Positions 1 to 5,254 of a stretch of 5,254 nucleotides of DNA are shown here, one piece after another. Each line of letters starts with the position of its first letter. The first letter of the stretch is position 1. The translations under genes and the position numbers were made by a program. The stretch covers positions 1 to 5,254 of the forward strand of contig JAKORQ010000027.1 of assembly GCA_029777755.1 (NCBI GenBank), given 5' to 3'. Source of the DNA: Planctomycetota bacterium. Its GTDB lineage: Bacteria > Planctomycetota > Phycisphaerae > Tepidisphaerales > Tepidisphaeraceae. The notes beneath the pieces were generated by a model. It was given only the letters and a program-made list of their open reading frames with translations, was not told where the DNA came from and made no database searches.

Positions 1-1763
1 ACAGGCACACGATGGCCATCCTTGTGGATGTAGTGCTTGTGGTATGGCACCAGCGGACCATTTCCCACAGCATGGACGGCCGGCACATCCAGCGGCCGCT
101 CCTCTGGGGAAGTCATCTTGATCCAGTTCATCTCGCCACGCTGCACCTCCTCACGGGTGTAGCCGGTGATCTTGAGCATGGCCTCGTTGCAGTCGAGCAC
201 TTCGCCGGTGAAGCGGTTGGCGAAGATGATGCCCAGCATGTTCGAGTCAAACAGGCTTCGGAAGCGCCGTTCGCTGGCGCGCAGATTCCGCTCGATCCGT
301 TTCCTGTCGCCGATATCGCGAACGATGCCCGCCAGCCCTTCCTCGGTGGGATAGAGATGGACATCGAAATAGGTGTCCAGCCGCGAGGAGTAATGCTCCA
401 TGTGCTCGCAGGTGCGCTCCTGCAGGCATCGTTTGATGGCGGCAAACAGCGGCGTGGGCGTGAGGAATGGAAATGCCTCGGGCAACTGGCGCCCGACGAA
501 ATGCTCACGCGGGATGCGAAACAGGTTCGAGAGCTTCTCGCTGGCGTAGATGAAGGTCATCTCGCGGTCGAGCACGACAAAGCCGTCGGCGATGGCATCG
601 AGGATGCTGTTCATCCGTCGATTGGCAAACCATAGCGCATCTTCCAGTTCGCGGCGATCAGTGACATCCACCGCCATGCGCATAAACACCCGCCGACCAT
701 CGGGAAGCATGCCCAGCGCGACGGTGGTAAAGTTCCACCGGCGGATCTCGCCATTTCGCGTGCGGATGCGCTGCTCACCCTCGTCTATCGGCTCATCCCA
801 TCCCAGCAGCGCCTCCAAGTCCTGGCATGACCAGTCGGCGCGATCGACCTGCGCCTTTCTCATCCAGGTCTGTACGTCGGGGATCTCCTTCTTGCTCCAC
901 CCCGACAGCTCCACCCAGGCGCGATTCAGCATGACCACCTTGCCGTCGCCGGTATACACCATCAGCGGGAAGGCGGCATTCTTCACGATTCCGCGGAAAC
1001 GGCGCTCGCTCTGCCGCAGCGCCTCGCGGATGCGATCCTGCCGGCTGATCTCCGCCAGCAGCTTCTGCTCGCGCTTGGACATCCGGCGGCGCGTGATACG
1101 GGCGGCCGCCTTTTCCCAAACCTGGGCGATCTCGGGCGCCTGCTTGAGGATGTTTTCATACTCCGCCCGCATCGGGCCACTGGAGATGGCGTCGCCGAGC
1201 GATTCCAGCCACACCCGCTGGGTGGCGCCGTGGCTGGCAAGCAGCATCAGCAGGGAGTGATACCTCTCGCCGAGGATATCTCTCAGCAATTCGCGATACG
1301 CGCAGGGACGATCCCGGCGAATCACGATGCGTACCGCAGCATGCAGGATCCACTTCTCCAGGTTCGGCGGCATGGTGGACCAGTCCGAATTGTCCGGCCA
1401 GGTGGACCTCGTCTCCGCCAGCTTCTCGTGGATGAGCCGTTCTTGGGCGAGGGGCTCCTCCAGGAACTGGGCAATCTGCTTGGGCGTCATGCCCAGGCGA
1501 TTGAGGATGCAGCAGCGCATGGCCACCGCCTCCGGCCGGGAGCAGTTGAGCGCCATCAGCGCCAGGAATCGCTCCTTGAATAGCCGTGGCAGTGGATTGT
1601 CGACGAAGCAGTGCCGGGCGGTTGCCCAGGCGGCGCGCATTGAATCAGGATCATGCGCCAACTGCACCACGGAAAGTGGAGCGATACCGCACAGCCGCCG
1701 CGCCTCTTCTATGATCGAAAGTGACTCGGCGGGTATCACAGCCCCCGAAGTGAAATCCAGCAT
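1..1763 (-). CDS. Multi-PAS sensory protein with AhpD-like N-terminal module (3' end outside window)
   Basis: One uninterrupted minus-strand frame gives 587 codons from ATG at 1763 and leaves the window without a stop, so the C-terminus and output domain are missing. Layout seen: residues about 45-105 are a helical segment (NPLPRLFKERFLALMALNC, then LGMTPKQIAQF) resembling the AhpD/carboxymuconolactone decarboxylase-like module that precedes PAS domains in some sensor kinases. Residues about 130-220 are a second helical region. Residues 225-256 are a charged, probably coiled-coil linker ending in LRQSERRFRGIV. PAS 1 is about 251-370 (VVMLNRAWVELSGWSKKEI, closing with DVTDRRELE). PAS 2 is about 382-490 (MNSILDAIADGFVVLDRE, closing with VRDIGDRKRIERNLRASERR). 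PAS 3 begins near 498 (LFDSNMLGIIFANRFTGEV, then NEAMLKITGYTREEV) and is cut. No membrane segment or signal peptide is apparent, so it is probably cytoplasmic. PAS arrays with linkers like these usually feed a histidine kinase, but GGDEF or another output is possible. The start codon directly follows the stop of the upstream acetyltransferase-like gene. PAS content is secure; the AhpD-like call is moderate. Confidence 0.88.
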   Translation of the reverse strand, partial: MLDFTSGAVIPAESLSIIEEARRLCGIAPLSVVQLAHDPDSMRAAWATARHCFVDNPLPRLFKERFLALMALNCSRPEAVAMRCCILNRLGMTPKQIAQFLEEPLAQERLIHEKLAETRSTWPDNSDWSTMPPNLEKWILHAAVRIVIRRDRPCAYRELLRDILGERYHSLLMLLASHGATQRVWLESLGDAISSGPMRAEYENILKQAPEIAQVWEKAAARITRRRMSKREQKLLAEISRQDRIREALRQSERRFRGIVKNAAFPLMVYTGDGKVVMLNRAWVELSGWSKKEIPDVQTWMRKAQVDRADWSCQDLEALLGWDEPIDEGEQRIRTRNGEIRRWNFTTVALGMLPDGRRVFMRMAVDVTDRRELEDALWFANRRMNSILDAIADGFVVLDREMTFIYASEKLSNLFRIPREHFVGRQLPEAFPFLTPTPLFAAIKRCLQERTCEHMEHYSSRLDTYFDVHLYPTEEGLAGIVRDIGDRKRIERNLRASERRFRSLFDSNMLGIIFANRFTGEVLDCNEAMLKITGYTREEVQRGEMNWIKMTSPEERPLDVPAVHAVGNGPLVPYHKHYIHKDGHRVP

Positions 1764-1773
1764 CTATCCCCCC
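1764..1773 (-). promoter_or_regulatory. Ribosome-binding G run and stop/start junction for the PAS gene
   Basis: On the minus strand GGGGGG (1773 to 1768) lies inside the last Gly-Gly codons of the acetyltransferase-like gene. It is followed by ATAG and then the ATG at 1763. The TAG stop and the ATG start are directly adjacent, with no base between them. The G run is a plausible but close Shine-Dalgarno element, 4 bases from ATG. The arrangement is typical of translational coupling and supports this ATG as the start. Confidence 0.6.
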
Positions 1774-2516
1774 AGCTTCTCCACGAAATAGAAACTGTCG
1801 CGCAACAGCGCGGCATGCGCCGCCTCCCACATCCTGCGCGCATCGATCAGAAATGCCTTTGCCTCCATGACGCGGCCGGTGGTCAGGCCGTCGGTCATCA
1901 CCTGCTCCAGGCGATCGTAACGCTGCACCCAGCCATCGAAATCATGTCGATAGTGCCATACCACCTGCTGACCAATCCTGCTGCAGATCACGTACTGCAC
2001 ACGTGAGCGCTGAAACAGGTACGGTGGCCTCACCAGTTCCTCCACACCGTGCATCGAGGTGTTAGGGCGCAGGCCGCAGCCAAGCATGAGGATCTTCCCG
2101 CCGACCTGCCGCATCAGTGACAGGGGCGAATTGGGTCCAACAGGAGTCACATCAAGGTGATGCCTTACCAACAGGTCGCTGGCGTGGCGACCGATGGCAC
2201 AGATAGAGTGCGTCGGATGCACACTGCGCATCACCCCCGGCCATGTGCGGAATGTCTCTGCGATCGCCCCGACACAGGATGCCGTCCAGTTGGGGTCGAA
2301 CAGCGGCTGGCGCCCGTTCACGTGCTCATAGGAGAGCGCCGGCATCAGCAGTGTCCCAGAGGAACCTACTGCTTCCAGCAGCGCTTCGATCACAGTGGCC
2401 GGTCCCCCGGGCACTTCACCCAGCGACTTAAGCGACGAATGCACCAGCAGAGTATCGCCCGGTAAAACTCCGGTTTCCCGTAAGTCTCGCGCGATTTGAG
2501 CGGTCAACGAACTCAT
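1764..2516 (-). CDS. AAC(3)/YokD-family N-acetyltransferase-like protein
   Basis: A 250-residue protein resembling the aminoglycoside 3-N-acetyltransferase (AAC(3)/YokD) fold, whose members transfer acetyl from acetyl-CoA to an amine. Family marks in order: GDTLLVHSSLKSLGEVPGG (residues 20-38), SGTLLMPALSYE (53-64), SVHPTHSICAIG (98-109, with H100 and H103 in the conserved His region), GPNSPLSL (127-134), GKILMLGCGLRPNTSMHGVE (140-159, with the conserved NTS-x-H-x-x-E). Length is near the usual 260-280. ATG at 2516 is preferred. An in-frame TTG at 2552 would extend it by 12 residues, but that stretch contains the TATAAT box and lies before the family's usual N-terminus. The ribosome site is weak (GAAG, 8 bases upstream). 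Its TAG stop touches the ATG of the PAS protein, so the two are probably co-expressed. Homologues occur both as resistance enzymes and as environmental proteins of unknown substrate, so aminoglycoside resistance cannot be claimed. No nearby mobile element suggests recent acquisition. Confidence 0.9.
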   Translation of the reverse strand: MSSLTAQIARDLRETGVLPGDTLLVHSSLKSLGEVPGGPATVIEALLEAVGSSGTLLMPALSYEHVNGRQPLFDPNWTASCVGAIAETFRTWPGVMRSVHPTHSICAIGRHASDLLVRHHLDVTPVGPNSPLSLMRQVGGKILMLGCGLRPNTSMHGVEELVRPPYLFQRSRVQYVICSRIGQQVVWHYRHDFDGWVQRYDRLEQVMTDGLTTGRVMEAKAFLIDARRMWEAAHAALLRDSFYFVEKLGG

Positions 2517-2529
2517 CAGTTCGTCTTCA

Positions 2530-2535
2530 ATTATA
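2530..2535 (-). promoter_or_regulatory. Candidate -10 box for the acetyltransferase/PAS gene pair
   Basis: A perfect TATAAT lies on the minus strand 13 bases upstream of the ATG at 2516, just downstream of the rpoC terminator. This is where a new promoter would be expected. No convincing TTGACA-like -35 is found at 16-18 bases: the hexamers there read GTGTAT, GGTGTA and AGGTGT. There is no exact extended TGn. If used, transcription would begin around 2522-2524, leaving a leader of only about 6-8 bases. Confidence is limited because the call rests on one hexamer and its position. Confidence 0.5.
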
Positions 2536-2570
2536 CATCCACAACTCCACAATACACCTGTTGCGCATGC

Positions 2571-2602
2571 AAAAACCCCGGCCTGTTGGCCGGGGCTTGC
2601 AT
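2571..2602 (-). terminator. Intrinsic terminator after rpoC
   Basis: Read on the minus strand, CCCCGGCC-AACA-GGCCGGGG forms a perfect 8 bp GC stem with a 4-base loop (2595 to 2576), followed by TTTTT (2575 to 2571). It begins about 33 bases after the rpoC stop and fits a Rho-independent terminator for the rpo transcript. A further 6 bp outer pairing (ATGCAA at 2602 to 2597 with TTGCAT at 2572 to 2567) would partly use the T run. On the plus strand the hairpin is followed only by CTTGC, so termination in that direction would be weak. Confidence 0.9.
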
Positions 2603-2627
2603 CTGCAAATGTCTATGTATCAGGACT

Positions 2628-5254
2628 TTACGCCTGCGAGGGCTCCTGCTGCGTCGGCGACGAGGGCAGATCCCCCATCCCCAGCAGTGCCGCGCGGGCA
2701 GCCCGGATCTCGGCGTCCTCGTCCTCGCGACCAGGCAGCGACGGGGGCTCCGCCAGGTGCTTGATCTTGAGGTTGTTGTAGGCGCCGAACGCCGTGCCGG
2801 CCGGGATCAGGTGACCCAGGATCACGTTCTCCTTCAGGCCCTGCAGCGTGTCGACCGCACCAGCCAGTGCCGCCTCCGTGAGGACCTTGGTGGTCTCCTG
2901 GAAGCTGGCCGCGCTGATGAACGACTCGGACTGCAGCGAAGCCTTGGTGATACCCAGCAGCAGCGTCTTGCCGCGGGCAGGACGTGCCTTCTTGGTCTTC
3001 GCCGGCTGCATTCCACCTGCCTCGGCGGCATCGTTGGCCTCGCGGACGGCGCTGCGGAGAACCACTTCGCCTTCCTTGAAGTTCGTGCCACCCGGCTCCA
3101 CGATCTTGACGCTGTCGGCGATCTGGTCGTTGGCCGTGCGGAAGCGGAACTTGTCCACCACCTCGCCGGGCAGGAACTTCGTGTCGCCCGGATCCTCAAC
3201 CTTCACCTTGCGGAGCATCTGGTTGAGGATGACCTCAATGTGCTTGTCGTTGATCTTCACACCCTGCGAGCGGTACACGTTCTGCACTTCCGTCAACAGG
3301 TAGGTGTGCAGCGCTTCCTCGCCCTTGATACGCAGGATGTCATGCGGGATCACCGGGCCGCGGACCAGCGGGTCACCCGCCTCGACGTAGTCGCCGGCGT
3401 GCACCAGCAGTTCCTTGTCCTGGGCCACATGGTGCTCGCGCTCCATGCCCGACTCGTTGCGGACGATGATGGTCATCTTGCCGCGACGCTTCTCGGAGCG
3501 GATCTCGACCGTACCGGAGATTTCCGCCAGCGTGGCCGGATCCTTGGGCTTGCGGGCCTCGAAGATCTCGGTGACTCGCGGCAGACCACCGGTGATGTCC
3601 ATCGTGCCGCCCGCTTCCTTGGGCAGACGGGCGATAAGCTGACCTGCCTCGACCTGCTCGCCGTCGGCCACCTCGATACGGGCCTTGGCCGGCAGGTAGT
3701 GGAAGTCCAGGATCTTGCCATCGGGGCCGTGGATCGTCAGGCGCGGATGGCGCTCGCCCTTGTGCTCGATCACCACCAGCTTGCCGATGCCCGAGCCCTT
3801 CTTCTCTTCCTCAAGGCGGACGGTCTCGCCCTGCTCGATGTCCTCGTACTTAACGACACCGGCCTTCTCGGCAAGAATCGGCGTGATGTGCGGATCCCAT
3901 GTGACCAGCTGCTGACGGGCCTTGACCTTCTCCCCGTCGGCAACCAGCACGGTCGCACCGTACGGAACCTTGTACTTCTCAAGCTCGCGGCCCTTGGCGT
4001 CGACGATGGCGATTTCGCCATTGCGCTTCAGGGCGGTCATGCGGACATTGCCTTCGGCATCCTTCACCGGCACCGCGTTGATGTCGTGGTGCTGGACGAT
4101 ACCGCCCATGGCGGCCTTGATGTCGTTCTCCACCAGCGAGCCGGTAGCGACACCACCGGTGTGGAACGTACGCATCGTGAGCTGTGTACCGGGCTCACCG
4201 ATCGACTGGGCGGCGATGATGCCCACCGCCAGGCCTTCCTCGACGAGCTGGTTGGTGGACATGTCCACGCCATAGCAGCGGGCGCACACGCCACGGCCGG
4301 CCTCGCAGGTGAGCGGCGAGCGGACGCGAACCGTCTCGATCTTCAGGTCACGTAGCCTGTCGGCGATCTCCGGGGTGATGACCTGGTTCTCGGCGACGAT
4401 GATCTCGTCCGTGATCGGGTTGCGGATCGTGTCGCGAGCAGTACGGCCGACGACCAGCTCCTTGAGCTCGACTTCGATCGCCTCACCCTTGTAGATCGTG
4501 CTCTTGGAGATCCCGTTAAGGGTGCCGCAGTCGCGCATCGTGACGATGACGTTCTGCGCCACGTCGGCCAGCTTACGGGTGAGGTAACCCGAGTCGGCTG
4601 TCTTCAAGGCCGTGTCGGCCAGACCCTTACGGGCCCCGTGGGTCGAGCTGAAGTACTCAAGCACCGACAGGCCTTCACGGAAGTTGGACTTGATGGGCGT
4701 CTCGATAATCTCGCCCGAGGGCTTGGCCATCAGGCCACGCATGCCACCGAGCTGGCGGATCTGGTCGACGTTACCACGGGCACCGGAAACCGCCATCATG
4801 GCGATGGGGTTCAGGTACCGCAGGTAGCCCTTGGCCTTGGCCTCATCCTTGGGCAACGGCCGGCCGTCCTGGTCGCGATAGTCGCTCTGCAGGCCGGTCA
4901 TCAGGTCCTCGGTCACCTGCTTGCGAGCGTGACCCCAGATATCGATGAGCTGAGCCTTACGCTCCTGGTCGGTAATGGCGCCGATGCGGTAGTTCTTCTC
5001 GATCTTGTCAGCCTTCTTCTGGCCTTCATCGAGGATCAGCTGCTTGGAGTCAGGCGAGCGGATGTCGGTGATGCCGAAGCTGACGGCCGCCAGCGTCGAA
5101 TGCTTGAAGCCGACAGCCTTCAGGTCGTCCAGCAGCTTGATGGTCGCCGGCCGGCCGAGCATCGCGTAGCAGTCGGCGATGACGCGGCTGATGCCCTTCG
5201 AAGTCAGCGGGAAGTTGTAGAACGGCATGCCCTTGGGCAGCACGTCGTTGAGTA
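2628..5254 (-). CDS. rpoC: DNA-directed RNA polymerase subunit beta' (5' part outside window)
   Basis: This is the C-terminal 874 residues of beta', the RNA polymerase subunit that forms much of the active-site cleft. The frame is open through the right edge; the catalytic NADFDGD motif lies outside. Visible in order: a start on the rim/F-loop side (GMPFYNFPLTSKGISRVIAD); the bridge helix (SGARGNVDQIRQLGGMRGLM, about 4790-4731), followed by IIETPIKSNFREGLSVLEYF and STHGARKGLADTALKTADSG; four zinc-binding Cys (codons at 4529, 4307, 4286 and 4277, the last three in LTCEAGRGVCARCYGVD); the trigger helix (GIIAAQSIGEPGTQLTMRTF). About 185 residues of beta-rich, SI3-like insertion follow. Then come GGLPRVTEIFEARKPKDPA, the C-terminal core (LLLGITKASLQSESFISAAS, FQETTKVLTEAAL, GLKENVILGHLIPAGT), and an acidic, low-complexity tail ending PSQA. 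A Lys/Ala/Arg-rich linker lies about 735-757 codons after the GTG at 5243. No frameshift or missing key residue is seen. The next gene is not rpsL but an acetyltransferase-like gene behind a terminator. Confidence 0.99.
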   Translation of the reverse strand, partial: LNDVLPKGMPFYNFPLTSKGISRVIADCYAMLGRPATIKLLDDLKAVGFKHSTLAAVSFGITDIRSPDSKQLILDEGQKKADKIEKNYRIGAITDQERKAQLIDIWGHARKQVTEDLMTGLQSDYRDQDGRPLPKDEAKAKGYLRYLNPIAMMAVSGARGNVDQIRQLGGMRGLMAKPSGEIIETPIKSNFREGLSVLEYFSSTHGARKGLADTALKTADSGYLTRKLADVAQNVIVTMRDCGTLNGISKSTIYKGEAIEVELKELVVGRTARDTIRNPITDEIIVAENQVITPEIADRLRDLKIETVRVRSPLTCEAGRGVCARCYGVDMSTNQLVEEGLAVGIIAAQSIGEPGTQLTMRTFHTGGVATGSLVENDIKAAMGGIVQHHDINAVPVKDAEGNVRMTALKRNGEIAIVDAKGRELEKYKVPYGATVLVADGEKVKARQQLVTWDPHITPILAEKAGVVKYEDIEQGETVRLEEEKKGSGIGKLVVIEHKGERHPRLTIHGPDGKILDFHYLPAKARIEVADGEQVEAGQLIARLPKEAGGTMDITGGLPRVTEIFEARKPKDPATLAEISGTVEIRSEKRRGKMTIIVRNESGMEREHHVAQDKELLVHAGDYVEAGDPLVRGPVIPHDILRIKGEEALHTYLLTEVQNVYRSQGVKINDKHIEVILNQMLRKVKVEDPGDTKFLPGEVVDKFRFRTANDQIADSVKIVEPGGTNFKEGEVVLRSAVREANDAAEAGGMQPAKTKKARPARGKTLLLGITKASLQSESFISAASFQETTKVLTEAALAGAVDTLQGLKENVILGHLIPAGTAFGAYNNLKIKHLAEPPSLPGREDEDAEIRAARAALLGMGDLPSSPTQQEPSQA

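Noticed and set aside
128..1353. Short minus-strand open frames suggesting a broken or frameshifted sensor gene
   Set aside because: The frame from ATG 1763 is open with no stop to the left edge and carries all the PAS motifs, so there is no need for a frameshift. The short frames are in other registers.
12..1791. Overlapping plus-strand open frames of 117-236 codons in the left third
   Set aside because: They are antisense to a single continuous minus-strand frame with clear PAS motifs, and they overlap each other without family features.
1764..2516. Acquired aminoglycoside resistance gene on a mobile element
   Set aside because: No inverted repeats, transposase, integrase or attachment site is visible nearby, and base composition looks like that of its neighbours. 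The family resemblance alone does not show resistance.
2517..2552. TTG at 2552 as an earlier start for the acetyltransferase-like gene
   Set aside because: It adds 12 residues (MWSCGCIIEDEL) without family similarity, overlaps the TATAAT box, and is a weaker start codon than the ATG at 2516.
2547..2552. TTGTGG on the minus strand as a -35 box
   Set aside because: Only 11 bases separate it from TATAAT, too short for a standard sigma-70 type spacing.
2496..4355. A 619-codon open frame on the plus strand, antisense to rpoC and the terminator region
   Set aside because: It lies almost wholly opposite the secure rpoC coding sequence, shows no recognisable family, and is rich in Leu, Asp, Arg and His as expected from the reverse complement of GC-biased codons. 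Long antisense frames are common in GC-rich genes.

Overview
The window looks like chromosomal DNA from a GC-rich Gram-negative bacterium. Three features point to Planctomycetota, possibly the Phycisphaerae side: the wording of RpoC, an AAC(3)-type protein, and a PAS sensor protein with an AhpD-like N-terminal module. This rests on recalled family resemblance, not on a search, so the phylum is a moderate-confidence inference. All three genes lie on the minus strand, so the biological order runs from right to left.

Right half (5254 to 2628): the C-terminal 874 residues of RNA polymerase subunit beta' (rpoC), open at the right edge. It includes the bridge helix, the second zinc site, the trigger loop with a long SI3-like insertion, and the conserved C-terminal core.

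Junction (2627 to 2517): a 111-base gap holds a strong intrinsic terminator, an 8 bp GC stem with a T run on the minus strand. It is followed by a perfect TATAAT hexamer just before the next gene. The beta' transcript therefore probably ends here, and the two genes to its left probably form a separate unit.

Left half (2516 to 1): first a 250-residue AAC(3)/YokD-family acetyltransferase-like protein. Its TAG stop directly abuts the ATG of a large multi-PAS signalling protein. That protein is read for 587 codons and runs off the left edge, so its output domain (histidine kinase, GGDEF or other) is not visible. The zero-base junction suggests translational coupling and perhaps a shared role, but the sequence does not say what that role is.

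I saw no RNA gene, mobile element, CRISPR array or attachment site. The most unusual items are the acetyltransferase/PAS-sensor gene pair and the apparently cysteine-degenerate AhpD-like module at the N-terminus of the sensor. Neither is strong evidence for a new system.
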